Shown: positions 16,938 through 26,137 of the stretch, piece by piece
Numbering within the stretch: the stretch's first letter is position 1
Layout of the letters: each line of letters starts with the position of its first letter
Source: Dorea_A amylophila
Lineage (GTDB): Bacteria > Bacillota > Clostridia > Lachnospirales > Lachnospiraceae
DNA length: 64,000 bases
Reading direction: 5' to 3'
NCBI RefSeq assembly: GCF_025567265.1
Contig: NZ_JAOQJW010000015.1
Coordinates: 1-64,000 of the forward strand
Position numbers and translations under genes: made by a program
Notes under the pieces: generated by a model
What the model saw: only the letters and a program-made list of their open reading frames with translations
Database searches by the model: none
Told to the model about the DNA's origin: nothing

Positions 16938-17648
16938 ATGGAAAATACGATGAAGAACTATGAGGATGTTGACAGTTGGAAGACGATCATGTTCCTGTAT
17001 AATTCAGCGTTGAAAGAAGTGGGGACAAAGCTGGAGATACTGAATGATGAATTTCAACATGTGCATAAATACAACCCGATCGAACATATCAAGACAAGAA
17101 TTAAGACACCGGAAAGTATTGTAAAGAAGTTACGCAGGTATGGTTACGAGATATCAATTGAGAATATGGTAAAATATATCAATGATATTGCAGGGGTACG
17201 CCTGATCTGTTCCTTTACGTCGGATATTTACCGGCTGGCAGAGATGATCGGCAATCAGAGTGATCTGAAAGTATTGTCAATCAAAGACTATATTAAGAAT
17301 CCAAAAGAAAGTGGATATAAGAGCTATCATATGCTGGTATCTGTACCGATATTTCTTTCTGACAGCGTTGTAGATACCAAGGTAGAGATTCAGATCCGTA
17401 CGATCGCGATGGATTTCTGGGCAAGTCTGGAACATAAGATCTATTATAAATTCGAAGGAGATGCGCCGGAGTATATCAGCAGGGATCTGAGAGAATGTGC
17501 AGAGATGGTATCAACGCTGGATGAGAAGATGCTGTCTTTGAATGAAGCAATCAAAGAATGTCTGGAGAAACAGGAAGAGTTAAATATAAGTACAAAGACA
17601 AAAGAGACGAACAGGCAGGATCAACGGGTTCTGCAGGGCCTGGATTAA
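16938..17648 (+). CDS. Small alarmone synthetase (RelQ/RelP type)
   Basis: This 236-residue protein contains only a RelA/SpoT synthetase domain and makes (p)ppGpp from GTP or GDP and ATP. Motifs include the substrate loop RIKTPESIVKKL, the metal/ATP-binding DIAGVRLICSF, PKESGYKSYHMLV and VEIQIRTIAMDFWASLEHK with the catalytic glutamate. There is no hydrolase, TGS or ACT domain, as expected for RelQ. An extended -10 promoter (TGG-TATAAT, 16878-16886) lies upstream. A short terminator hairpin overlaps its stop codon. Confidence 0.92.
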   Translation: MENTMKNYEDVDSWKTIMFLYNSALKEVGTKLEILNDEFQHVHKYNPIEHIKTRIKTPESIVKKLRRYGYEISIENMVKYINDIAGVRLICSFTSDIYRLAEMIGNQSDLKVLSIKDYIKNPKESGYKSYHMLVSVPIFLSDSVVDTKVEIQIRTIAMDFWASLEHKIYYKFEGDAPEYISRDLRECAEMVSTLDEKMLSLNEAIKECLEKQEELNISTKTKETNRQDQRVLQGLD

Positions 17649-17666
17649 TATCTGGGCCTTTTATAT
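17635..17666 (+). terminator. Probable terminator overlapping the synthetase stop
   Basis: AGGGCC (17635-17640) pairs with GGCCTT (17655-17660), followed by TTATATAG. The loop contains the stop codon. Confidence 0.5.
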
Positions 17667-17681
17667 AGAATTTATCTATAA
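17663..17681. promoter_or_regulatory. Recurrent palindrome, copy 1 (upstream of PHP gene)
   Basis: ATATAGA-ATTTA-TCTATAA, identical in 18 of 19 positions to the copy before prdC. Its centre is about 72 bp upstream of the start point predicted for the PHP promoter, a distance typical of an activator site. The binding protein is unknown. Confidence 0.6.
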
Positions 17682-17708
17682 GGGAATGGTTATATTAAGA
17701 TTCTCTAT

Positions 17709-17737
17709 TTGAAACCCGGAGCGGTTATTTATATAAT
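17709..17737 (+). promoter_or_regulatory. Sigma-A promoter of the PHP gene
   Basis: TTGAAA (17709-17714), 17 bp, TATAAT (17732-17737), 55 bp before the ATG. Confidence 0.7.
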
Positions 17738-17791
17738 GAGGAGTGAGAGAAAAGCTTGTAATATAAAGGAAGATCAAAGGAGCCGGGAAAC

Positions 17792-18451
17792 ATGTTTATA
17801 GATACACACATGCACGAAATGACCTGTTCAAAAGACAGTTTCTTAAAATTAGAACAGATGGTGGAAATTGCCAGGGAGAAAGGTCTTGGCGCAATCTGCA
17901 TCACAGACCATGATGATATGGGACTGAAAGAATATGCGGAAGAATATGCGGAAAAAACCGGATTTCCGATCTTTATCGGGATTGAGTTTTTTTCTTTGCA
18001 GGGAGACATCATCGCATTTGGAATTGAGGAATACCCGAATGAAAGGATTCCGGCCCAGGAGTTTATAGATCTTGTAAAGAGTCAGGGAGGCTTCTGCTTT
18101 GCGGCACATCCATTCCGAAATAATAACAGAGGTCTGGAAGAGAACTTAAGGACAGTAAGAGGTCTGGACGGTCTGGAAGTCCTGAATGGAAGTACTTCTG
18201 TAGCAGCGTGCCAGAAGGCAGCAAGATATGCACAGGAACTTGGACTTTGTACGATGGGATCCAGTGACTGTCATGTTCCGGAGAAAGTCGGCGTCTGTGC
18301 GACCTGGTTCCCGGAAGAAATAAGGACAATGGAAGAGTTCATGAAAGCTCTGAAAAAAGGTGGTATGAAACCGGCATATTATGAAGATGGTTCGTACCAT
18401 ATACTTGAGGTACAAGAGTATGGGAATGGCTATCCGGAGATAGGATTTTAA
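17792..18451 (+). CDS. PHP-domain metal-dependent phosphoesterase
   Basis: The 219-residue protein is a PHP fold alone. Metal ligands are seen in DTHMHE (residues 4-9), ITDHDD, GIEFF, AAHPFR and SSDCH. Such stand-alone PHP enzymes hydrolyse nucleotide or phosphoester substrates; the exact one is not predictable. AAAGGAG precedes the ATG. It has its own promoter and shares an upstream palindrome with the proline reductase genes, which hints at a link to that metabolism (inferred). Confidence 0.85.
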   Translation: MFIDTHMHEMTCSKDSFLKLEQMVEIAREKGLGAICITDHDDMGLKEYAEEYAEKTGFPIFIGIEFFSLQGDIIAFGIEEYPNERIPAQEFIDLVKSQGGFCFAAHPFRNNNRGLEENLRTVRGLDGLEVLNGSTSVAACQKAARYAQELGLCTMGSSDCHVPEKVGVCATWFPEEIRTMEEFMKALKKGGMKPAYYEDGSYHILEVQEYGNGYPEIGF

Positions 18452-18487
18452 GGATAGACGTTTTCAGGCTTTTATATAATTTATATA

Positions 18488-18516
18488 TTTACCTTTTCCA
18501 TAAATAATGATAGAAT
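18488..18516 (+). promoter_or_regulatory. Possible promoter of yedF
   Basis: TTTACC (18488-18493), 17 bp, TAGAAT (18511-18516), 51 bp before the ATG. Confidence 0.45.
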
Positions 18517-18566
18517 ATTTCTATATGTATTGATTGTGGGAATGGTGATGGAAAGGTGGAATCATT

Positions 18567-19172
18567 ATGATTACAGTTAATGCTATGGGGGATAATTGTC
18601 CAATCCCGGTTATTAAGACCAAAAAGGCAATAGCTGCACTGACCGGACCGGAGACAATTGAAGTTCTGGTTGACAATGAGATCGCAGTGCAGAACGTAAC
18701 AAAGATGGCATCAGGTTTAGGAGGAAAAGTTACTTCTGAGAAGCTTGGGGATGCCGAGTTTAAAGTTACGATTGAAATGGAAGGAGCACCGGCAGCAGAC
18801 GAAGCAGAAGCAGTATGCGTACCGGATGCAAGAGACAATACAGTTGTTGTTGTATCATCTGACCGTATGGGATCTGGAAATGATGAATTAGGTAAAGTAC
18901 TGATCAAAGGATTTATCTTTGCAGTGACACAGCTTGATACTCTGCCAAAGACAATGCTTTTCTATAATGGAGGAGCAACCTTGACAACAGAAGATTCGGA
19001 TTCTCTGGAAGATCTGAAATCACTGGAAGCACAGGGAGTAGAGATCATGACATGTGGAACCTGTCTGGATTACTATGGTCTGAAAGACAAGCTTGCAGTT
19101 GGTACAGTTACGAATATGTACAGCATTGTGGAGACAATGGCAAAAGCAGGAAGAATCGTCAGACCATCATAA
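18567..19172 (+). CDS. yedF: YedF: TusA-DsrE fusion of selenium metabolism
   Basis: This 201-residue protein joins an N-terminal TusA/SirA domain (CPIP motif at residues 12-15, the usual sulfur or selenium carrier cysteine) to a C-terminal DsrE-like domain. The latter (about 90-201) carries a CGTCLDYYGL motif. This architecture is the selenium-metabolism protein YedF, found with selD in selenium-using bacteria; its exact reaction is not established. GAAAGGTGG precedes the start. A terminator-like hairpin separates it from selD. Confidence 0.9.
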   Translation: MITVNAMGDNCPIPVIKTKKAIAALTGPETIEVLVDNEIAVQNVTKMASGLGGKVTSEKLGDAEFKVTIEMEGAPAADEAEAVCVPDARDNTVVVVSSDRMGSGNDELGKVLIKGFIFAVTQLDTLPKTMLFYNGGATLTTEDSDSLEDLKSLEAQGVEIMTCGTCLDYYGLKDKLAVGTVTNMYSIVETMAKAGRIVRPS

Positions 19173-19193
19173 ATTTACTTACATATCTGGATA

Positions 19194-19240
19194 AAAGCCG
19201 GATTCCTGAAGAAAGATGCAGGAGTTCCGGCTTTCTTATA
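19194..19240 (+). terminator. Intrinsic terminator between yedF and selD
   Basis: AAAGCCGGA (19194-19202) pairs with TCCGGCTTT (19226-19234), with an inner CCTG/CAGG pairing and CTTATAC after it. It may be leaky, since selD follows on the same strand. Confidence 0.65.
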
Positions 19241-19339
19241 CTATCATGTATGTATAATGAATACAAAAATCCGGGCGTGTCAGAGAGATAAATGGATTGT
19301 CTCGGGAAAAAGGTATGAAAAACAGGAGGAGTAATAAGA

Positions 19340-20380
19340 ATGAAATCAGATGTAAAATTAACGAGTTTAAGCAAAACCGCAGGTTGAGCGGCCAAGATTG
19401 GTCCGGAGACCCTTGCTCAGGTTCTGAGTAAGCTGCCAAAATTTGAGGATGACAATTTAATAGTAGGAATCGAGACTTCCGATGATGCTGCCATCTACAA
19501 AGTGACAGATGATATTGCGATGATTCAGACGGTTGATTTCTTTACTCCGATCGTAGATGATCCATATATGTTCGGACAGATCGCCGCGGCCAACTCGCTC
19601 AGTGATGTGTGGGCGATGGGAGGAGAGCCGGCAGTAGCATTGAACATCGTAGGTTTCCCGAACTGCCTGGATCCGGCGATCCTTGGCGATATTCTTGCGG
19701 GAGGTGCAGATAAGGTAAAAGAAGCAGGTGCGGTATTAGTCGGCGGTCATTCAGTACAGGATGATGAGCCAAAATACGGTCTCTGCGTATCCGGATTTGT
19801 TCACCCGGATAAGATCTTTAAGAATTATGGCTGCAGACCTGGCGATATATTGATTCTTACAAAACAGATCGGAAGTGGTATCGTGAATACTGCGATCAAA
19901 GCAGAGATGGCATCGCCATCGGCAATCCGCGAGGCACAGACGGTTATGGCATCCTTGAATAAGATAGGCAAGCAGGTTGTAGAGAAGTATGATGTTTCCG
20001 CATGTACGGATATTACAGGTTTTGGACTGCTTGGACACTGTGTTGAGATGGCATCCGCAAGTGATGTGACATTTGAACTCAGCGTTACCGACATTGCATA
20101 TCTTCAGGATGCATATGATTATGCGAAGATGGGACTGGTTCCGGCAGGTGCCTATAAGAACAAGAGATATTCGATTGATAAGGTGGAAGTAGGATCGGTG
20201 AATGAGACATATTTAGATCTTCTTTATGATCCACAGACTTCCGGCGGACTTCTCATCAGTGTATCACCAAAAGAATATGAGAATATGATGAGAGATTTTA
20301 AAACATCAGGACTGGATACAACCGTTTCCGTAATCGGAACAGTTGCGCCAAAGAGTGATAAGCTGATCCGGTTATTCTAA
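19340..20380 (+). CDS. selD: Selenide, water dikinase, a selenoprotein with Sec at codon 16
   Basis: SelD makes selenophosphate from selenide and ATP. Codon 16 is an in-frame TGA (19385-19387) in the context TAG-U-AAKIGPETL, exactly where other SelD proteins have the catalytic Cys or Sec. Reading it as selenocysteine gives one 346-residue protein, the normal SelD length. A naive caller would start at 19502. The AIRS ATP-grasp-like motifs DDAAIYK, FFTPIVDDPY, GGHSVQDDEPKYGL and DPQTSGGLLI are present. AGGAGG lies upstream of the ATG. A hairpin follows the TGA. The protein supplies the selenium donor that this same gene needs for its own synthesis. Confidence 0.95.
19385..19419 (+). other. Bacterial SECIS element in selD
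   Basis: The TGA codon itself is part of TGAGC (19385-19389), which pairs with GCTCA (19415-19419). The apical hairpin is GGTC-CGGA-GACC (19400-19411). A stem-loop at this distance from UGA is where SelB binds in bacteria. The fold was made by eye. Confidence 0.7.
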
Positions 20381-20419
20381 AATTAATATTTGAAAAGAAT
20401 GACAGAATGGAGAAGTATA

Positions 20420-21838
20420 ATGAATAAGAATTTATTGTATCGGAGTATTCCGAAAGTGGATATTCTTCTGGCAGATGAAGGGATAAAAGTATTGATTGAG
20501 ACATACAGCCGTGAAAGCGTCATGGAAGCGATCCACAGTGAGATGGAAAAACTCCGTGCATTTATCGGAGTGTGTGAAGAGGAAGAAAAAGCAAAGCAGC
20601 AGATTGCTCTTCTGAATGAAAATATCGCAAAAGCCGTATCTGCAATGCATACACCGAATATGAAGAAAGTGATCAATGGAACAGGAACCATCCTGCATAC
20701 GAATCTTGGCCGTGCCCCGATAAGCTTCGGGCATATGATGAGGGCAGCTGAGATCGTCAGTGGATATTCGAACCTGGAATATAATCTGGAAGCAGGAAGA
20801 AGAGGAGAGCGGTATTCACATTTTGAAAAATTACTGTGTAAGTTAACCGGTGCAGAAGCTGCCATGGCGGTCAATAATAATGCATCTTCCGTGCTTTTGA
20901 TCTTAAGTTCCCTGGCAAAAGGCGGGGAAGTGATTGTTTCCAGAGGGGAACTGATCGAGATCGGCGGAAAGTTCCGTATTCCGGATGTAATGGAACAGAG
21001 CGGTGCAAACCTTGTCGAAGTCGGAACGACGAACAAGACGCATTATGAAGATTACGAAGAGGCAATTACAGAAGAGACAAAGGCACTTCTGAAGGTGCAC
21101 ACCAGCAATTACCGGATTGTAGGATTTACAGAAAGTGTAGGAATTGACGAACTGGTACCGATCGCAAAGGAACATGGGATTCCGGTAGTAGAAGATCTTG
21201 GAAGCGGTGTGTTGATCAATTTGGAAAAATATGGACTGACGCATGAGCCTACTGTACAGGAATCCATTGCACATGGTGCTGATGTGGTGTGTTTCAGTGG
21301 TGACAAACTGCTGGGCGGTCCACAGGCCGGAATTATCATTGGTAAGAAGAAATATATTGATATGATGAAGAAGAACCAGCTGACCCGTGCACTCCGTATT
21401 GATAAATTTACGGCGGCGGCACTGGAGATGGTTCTGATGGAGTATCTGTCAGAAGAGACAGCCGTACAGAATATTCCTGTTCTGCGGATGATCGCAATGC
21501 CGCTTGATGAGATTGAAAAAGAAGCGGGATATTTTGCCAGAATCTTACGCCGTACAGGAATGGATGCAAAGATACAGGTCGTGTCTTGTGAATCACAGAT
21601 CGGTGGAGGATCCCTTCCGCTTGAAAGGATGGAAAGCCGCGCCGTATCCATCCAGCCAAATGGTATGAGTGTAGCTGAGATGGAAGAAAAGATGCGGCAT
21701 CTGGAGATTCCGATTATTCCAAGAACAGTCAATGACAGTATCTGTCTGGATGTCAGAACGATCGAACGCAAGGATTATAAGATGATCGTATCAGAACTGA
21801 CGGAATTACTTGGACAGAAAGAAAAAGAAGAACGGTAG
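20420..21838 (+). CDS. selA: L-seryl-tRNA(Sec) selenium transferase
   Basis: SelA converts Ser-tRNA(Sec) to Sec-tRNA(Sec) with selenophosphate, using pyridoxal phosphate. The 472-residue product has the PLP-enzyme core, with GTGTILHTNLGRAP near the N-terminus, VVEDLGSGVL, and CFSGDKLLGGPQAG containing the Schiff-base lysine. The ATG at 20420 matches other SelA starts (NKNLLYRSIPKVD); an in-frame extension to 20390 is not supported. It follows selD by 39 bp and precedes selB by 15 bp, forming a selD-selA-selB operon. Confidence 0.95.
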   Translation: MNKNLLYRSIPKVDILLADEGIKVLIETYSRESVMEAIHSEMEKLRAFIGVCEEEEKAKQQIALLNENIAKAVSAMHTPNMKKVINGTGTILHTNLGRAPISFGHMMRAAEIVSGYSNLEYNLEAGRRGERYSHFEKLLCKLTGAEAAMAVNNNASSVLLILSSLAKGGEVIVSRGELIEIGGKFRIPDVMEQSGANLVEVGTTNKTHYEDYEEAITEETKALLKVHTSNYRIVGFTESVGIDELVPIAKEHGIPVVEDLGSGVLINLEKYGLTHEPTVQESIAHGADVVCFSGDKLLGGPQAGIIIGKKKYIDMMKKNQLTRALRIDKFTAAALEMVLMEYLSEETAVQNIPVLRMIAMPLDEIEKEAGYFARILRRTGMDAKIQVVSCESQIGGGSLPLERMESRAVSIQPNGMSVAEMEEKMRHLEIPIIPRTVNDSICLDVRTIERKDYKMIVSELTELLGQKEKEER

Positions 21839-21853
21839 GTGTGAAAGAAGGCT

Positions 21854-23767
21854 ATGAAGAATATTATTATCGGAACGGCCGGACACATTGATCATGGTAA
21901 GACGACACTGATCAAAGCACTGACCGGAAGAAATACAGACCGCTGGGAAGAAGAACAGCGCAGAGGAATTACGATCGATCTGGGGTTTACCTATTTTGAT
22001 CTGCCGGGCGGAGACCGCGCGGGGATCATCGATGTACCCGGACATGAGAAATTTATCAACAATATGGTTGCCGGAGTTGTCGGAATGGACCTGGTACTTC
22101 TGGTAATTGCAGCGGATGAAGGAATCATGCCGCAGACAAGAGAACACATGGATATTTTGAATCTTCTCGGAATTGAGAAGAGTATCATTGTGTTGAATAA
22201 ATGTGATCTTGTGGATGAAGAATGGCTGGAGATGATGGAAGAAGATGTGCGGGAGGAGCTTTCCGGTACTTTTCTGGAACATGCACCTCTGATAAGGGTA
22301 TCTGCAGCAACAGGTGAAGGACTTGGTGACCTGGTGAAAGAGATTGAGCATCAGACCAGAGATGAAGTCGTGCAGAAAGACATCCATACCATTCCGCGTC
22401 TGCCGATTGACAGAGTATTCTCCCTGTCAGGATTCGGAACGATCATCACCGGAACCCTGGTATCCGGAACGATTACAAAAGAAGATACACTTCAGATGTA
22501 TCCGGTCGGAACGGAATGTAAGATCCGGAGTATCCAGGTGCACGGGGAAGATAAAAAAGAATGCTATGCCGGACAGCGTGTGGCGATCAACCTTTCAAAT
22601 GTAAAGAAAAAAGAGATTAAAAGGGGATGTGTGCTGGCACCTCTGAACAGTATGAAGAATACAGATCTTCTCGATGTAAAGTTAAATGTGCTGGATTCAT
22701 CCGTGAGAATCCTTACGAATCACACCCGGCTGCATTTCTTTACAGGAACCAGTGAAGTCCTGTGCCGTGCGGTACTTCTGGACAAAGAAGAGATCGGACC
22801 GGGGGAAAGTGGATATGTACAGCTCCGGATGGAGGAAGAAGTTGCTGTAAGACGTGGCGATAAATTTGTCGTACGTTTTTATTCTCCGATGGAAACCATT
22901 GGCGGTGGCGTCGTTCTGGAGCCGAATCCGAAGATTAAGAGAAGATTCCAGCCGGAAGTGATCGAAGAACTGAAACGGAAAGAAGAGGGGTCATCTGCGG
23001 ATGTGATCGAAATGCATGTGAAGAGTCATGCAGATACCCTGATCACAGTCTCTGAACTTGCGAAACTGACGGCACTTTCACTCGGAGAGGTAGAACAGGA
23101 TGTAAAAGAACTGGAAGGGCAGGGAAGTGTATATGTATTTCCGATGAGGAAAGATACATATGTATGGCACTGCGATTCGGCAAGAGAGGCAGAACACATT
23201 TTGCTGAAAGCTCTGACAGAATACGAAGAGAAGTATCCATACCGCTACGGAATCAAGAAAGCACAGGTACAGACAACGTATTTTAAAAAGGTAAAAGCAA
23301 ATGTATATGACAGAATCCTGACGCTCCTGGAAGAACAGGGAAGTTTGAAGAGAGTGGATGAATTTTTGAGCACTCCGGGATATGAAGTGAGAAAAGATAA
23401 GATCTATGACAGGGTATCGGAGATCATGCTGGATACATTTAAGAAGGCCGGGTTTGACTTTGCAAGATATTCCGAGATCACATGTAAAGATGTACCGCAG
23501 GAGATCATGGATGATATCCTGAATATCTTATTAGAAGAAAAGCAGATTGTAAAAATAAATGATGAAATGTATACACTGACTTCTTATATGGAGACTGCGA
23601 AAGAGAAGATCAGAGAACATCTGAAAGAAGATCCCCTGATCACGATCGCACAGGTGAGGGATATGTTTGCGACAAGCAGAAAGAGCGCAAAACCGATCCT
23701 GGAATACATGGACAGTATCAAGGTAACGAAGAAGACAGGAGCAGAGAGCGAAAGGGTGGCATACTGA
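21854..23767 (+). CDS. selB: Selenocysteine-specific elongation factor
   Basis: SelB brings Sec-tRNA(Sec) to UGA codons by binding both the tRNA and the SECIS hairpin. The 637-residue protein has G-domain motifs GHIDHGKTTL, DVPGHEKF and NKCDLV, EF-Tu-like domains 2 and 3 (about 175-350), and a C-terminal region (about 380-637) of winged helices that bind SECIS. Length agrees with the family. Its stop TGA overlaps the ATG of the LysR gene by 1 bp, so the regulator is part of the operon. Confidence 0.96.
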   Translation: MKNIIIGTAGHIDHGKTTLIKALTGRNTDRWEEEQRRGITIDLGFTYFDLPGGDRAGIIDVPGHEKFINNMVAGVVGMDLVLLVIAADEGIMPQTREHMDILNLLGIEKSIIVLNKCDLVDEEWLEMMEEDVREELSGTFLEHAPLIRVSAATGEGLGDLVKEIEHQTRDEVVQKDIHTIPRLPIDRVFSLSGFGTIITGTLVSGTITKEDTLQMYPVGTECKIRSIQVHGEDKKECYAGQRVAINLSNVKKKEIKRGCVLAPLNSMKNTDLLDVKLNVLDSSVRILTNHTRLHFFTGTSEVLCRAVLLDKEEIGPGESGYVQLRMEEEVAVRRGDKFVVRFYSPMETIGGGVVLEPNPKIKRRFQPEVIEELKRKEEGSSADVIEMHVKSHADTLITVSELAKLTALSLGEVEQDVKELEGQGSVYVFPMRKDTYVWHCDSAREAEHILLKALTEYEEKYPYRYGIKKAQVQTTYFKKVKANVYDRILTLLEEQGSLKRVDEFLSTPGYEVRKDKIYDRVSEIMLDTFKKAGFDFARYSEITCKDVPQEIMDDILNILLEEKQIVKINDEMYTLTSYMETAKEKIREHLKEDPLITIAQVRDMFATSRKSAKPILEYMDSIKVTKKTGAESERVAY

Positions 23768-24678
23768 TGAATCTGAAACAATTAGAAGCTTTCGTTCAGG
23801 TAGCAGAGGGAGGCAGTTTTTCAAAGGCAGCAAAGCAGCTGTTCCTGACACAGCCGACCATCAGTGCACATATTTCGTCACTGGAGAAAGAACTGAATGC
23901 AAGGCTTTTTGTAAGAAACACAAAAGAAGTAAAATTATCGGACGATGGAAAGGATCTGTACCGCTATGCGAGACAGATGATCGATCTGCAGAAAAAAATA
24001 GAAGAACGGTTTGAAACAGGAAAAGAAGAGAGCAAGCATCTGATCACGATTGCAGCATCTACGATTCCGGCACAGTATCTTCTTCCGAAAATTCTGATGA
24101 AATTCAATGAACGGTATCCGAAAGAACAGGTTAAACTTCTGGAGACAGACAGCAGTCAGGTGGTTACACAGATTATTGATCATATGGTAGATGTCGGATT
24201 TACCGGTACGGTTCTGGAGAAGAAACACTGTAAATATATCCCATTTTATAAAGATGAACTGGTTGTGATCACACCGAATACGGAGAAATATCAAAAGCTG
24301 TTGGAAGATATGCCGGATGATATCAGCTGGATTGGCGGGGAACATCTGATCATGCGTGAGGAAGGTTCCGGTACAAGAAAAGAAGCAGGAAAACAGCTCC
24401 GTGCGGCAGGAATCAATTTGGATAAGCTTAAGATTATCGCCAGTATCGAGAATCAGGAAACCATAAAAAAATCAGTCAAACAGGGAATGGGGATCTCTGT
24501 GATATCCAGGCTTGCGGCAGAAGATGAAGTGAAATATGGAGATCTTCTGGCATTCTCAATCCCAAAGGCAGATCAGGGACGGGATATCAACCTGGTATAT
24601 AATAAGAATTATCAGATGTCAAAAAGTACCGAACGCTTTGTAAAGATAGTAAAAGAAATATACGGAATTGAAGAGTAA
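23767..24678 (+). CDS. Selenium-associated LysR-family regulator
   Basis: The 303-residue protein has an N-terminal winged helix (LKQLEAFVQVAEGGSFSKAAKQL, then TQPTISAHISSLEKELNARLF) and a periplasmic-binding-like effector domain. It is translationally coupled to selB (1-bp overlap). LysR proteins of this type recur beside sel genes, so sensing a selenium or sulfur compound and controlling the island is likely, but the ligand is not known. Confidence 0.88.
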   Translation: MNLKQLEAFVQVAEGGSFSKAAKQLFLTQPTISAHISSLEKELNARLFVRNTKEVKLSDDGKDLYRYARQMIDLQKKIEERFETGKEESKHLITIAASTIPAQYLLPKILMKFNERYPKEQVKLLETDSSQVVTQIIDHMVDVGFTGTVLEKKHCKYIPFYKDELVVITPNTEKYQKLLEDMPDDISWIGGEHLIMREEGSGTRKEAGKQLRAAGINLDKLKIIASIENQETIKKSVKQGMGISVISRLAAEDEVKYGDLLAFSIPKADQGRDINLVYNKNYQMSKSTERFVKIVKEIYGIEE

Positions 24679-24698
24679 CCGATAATACGATTGATAAC

Positions 24699-24747
24699 AT
24701 GAACCCACTGTAATGATAGAAAAAATCTATTAATACGGTGGGTTCAT
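24699..24747. repeat. Long inverted repeat after the sel operon
   Basis: ATGAACCCAC (24699-24708) pairs with GTGGGTTCAT (24738-24747), and the arms continue inwards with two mismatches towards an A-rich loop. It probably ends the sel operon but lacks a T-run on the + strand. Confidence 0.55.
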
Positions 24748-24814
24748 ACAATGTTTCAATTAGACGAAAAAAGGAAAATGGACTATACTGAAAGCATATG
24801 AATAATGTACAAAT

Positions 24815-24844
24815 TTGTTCGGAAATAAATGAGTATTGTATAAA
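24815..24844 (+). promoter_or_regulatory. Possible promoter of the desulfurase-yedE operon
   Basis: TTGTTC (24815-24820), 18 bp, TATAAA (24839-24844), 62 bp before the ATG. Confidence 0.4.
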
Positions 24845-24905
24845 CGGGGTGTTTTTATAATAATACTTGAATCGTATGCGGGGAAGATATTAGGAGGAAT
24901 CAAGT

Positions 24906-26045
24906 ATGATATATATGGATAATGCTGCGACGACAATGCATAAGCCACAGGAAGTGATCGATGCGGTAGTAAACGCTATGAACTCAATGGGCAATGCCGG
25001 TCGCGGTGCAAGTGAGGCGGCACTCAGTGCATCCAGAGTTATCTATGATACAAGAGACAGACTGGCGGAATTGTTTGGGGCAGAAGATGCAAGACGGATT
25101 GCATTTACTTCGAATTCGACAGAGAGTCTGAATATTGCAATAAAGGGAAGCCTGAATCCGGGAGATCATGTGATCACAACTGTTTTGGAACATAATTCGG
25201 TGCTTCGTCCTTTATATGAGATGGAGAAAAATGGAGTAGAACTTTCCATTATAAGGTGTGATGAGAAGGGAATGCCTGACATTAGTCAGATGGAAGCTTC
25301 GATAAAAGAAAATACGAAGATGATCATTTGTACAAATGGATCGAATCTTACAGGGAATTATGTAGATGTATCAGTCATAGGGAAGATGGCGCATGCACAT
25401 GGACTGATGTTTGTGGTAGACGCATCTCAGACAGCAGGGGTTTTCCCGATTAATGTGCAGGAGATGAATATTGATATTCTGTGTTTTACCGGACATAAAG
25501 GACTGCTTGCACCACAGGGAACAGGTGGAATATATGTAAAAGAAGGAATAGAGTTAAGACCGCTGAAGACAGGCGGAAGCGGAATCCAGACATACAGTAA
25601 GGAACATCCGGTACAGATGCCGACAGCTTTGGAAGCGGGAACGTTGAATGGGCATGGCATTGCGGGACTGCATGCGGCTCTTGGGTATCTGAAAAAAGAA
25701 GGAATAGACAATATCCGCAGAAAAGAGCAGGAACTGATGTGGAGATTTTATAACGGGGTAAAAGATATCCCGGGCGTTAAGATTTATGGGGATTACAGTC
25801 AGAAAGAACGCTGTGCGATCGTAACTTTGAACATCGGTGATTATGATTCTTCAGAAGTGAGTGATGAGCTTCTTATGGAATATAACATTTCTACCAGATC
25901 AGGAGGACATTGTGCACCGCTTATGCATAAAGCGCTCGGAACGGTAGAGCAGGGAGCTGTGAGATTCAGTTTCTCGCATTACAACACGGAGGAAGAAGTG
26001 GATACAGCGGTAAAAGCTATCCACGAACTGGCAGAAGAACCGTAA
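24906..26045 (+). CDS. Cysteine desulfurase / selenocysteine lyase-like enzyme
   Basis: This class V PLP enzyme has 379 residues, starting MIYMDNAATTMHKPQEV. CFTGHKGLLAPQGTGG carries the Schiff-base lysine and STRSGGHCAPLMHK carries the catalytic cysteine. It releases sulfur or selenium from (seleno)cysteine as a persulfide or perselenide. It is placed between the sel operon and yedE with TusA- and carrier-like genes, so delivery of selenium to SelD is the likely role (inferred). TTAGGAGG precedes the ATG. Confidence 0.88.
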   Translation: MIYMDNAATTMHKPQEVIDAVVNAMNSMGNAGRGASEAALSASRVIYDTRDRLAELFGAEDARRIAFTSNSTESLNIAIKGSLNPGDHVITTVLEHNSVLRPLYEMEKNGVELSIIRCDEKGMPDISQMEASIKENTKMIICTNGSNLTGNYVDVSVIGKMAHAHGLMFVVDASQTAGVFPINVQEMNIDILCFTGHKGLLAPQGTGGIYVKEGIELRPLKTGGSGIQTYSKEHPVQMPTALEAGTLNGHGIAGLHAALGYLKKEGIDNIRRKEQELMWRFYNGVKDIPGVKIYGDYSQKERCAIVTLNIGDYDSSEVSDELLMEYNISTRSGGHCAPLMHKALGTVEQGAVRFSFSHYNTEEEVDTAVKAIHELAEEP

Positions 26046-26137
26046 ATATGTATGAAAAATGATATAAATTCATAAAAAAGTATGTCAGGCATAAGTTATG
26101 GGGAAATGCAAAAATGAGAGTGTAGGAGGAAATACGA

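Noticed and set aside
19502..20380. selD starting at the ATG at 19502.
   Set aside because: It would lose the catalytic N-terminus; AGGAGG and the conserved start lie at 19340, with a Sec codon between.
20383..21036. Long antisense frames across selA, yedE, prdA and the ribosomal genes.
   Set aside because: They lack ribosome-binding sites and family motifs, and arise as shadows of the coding strand.
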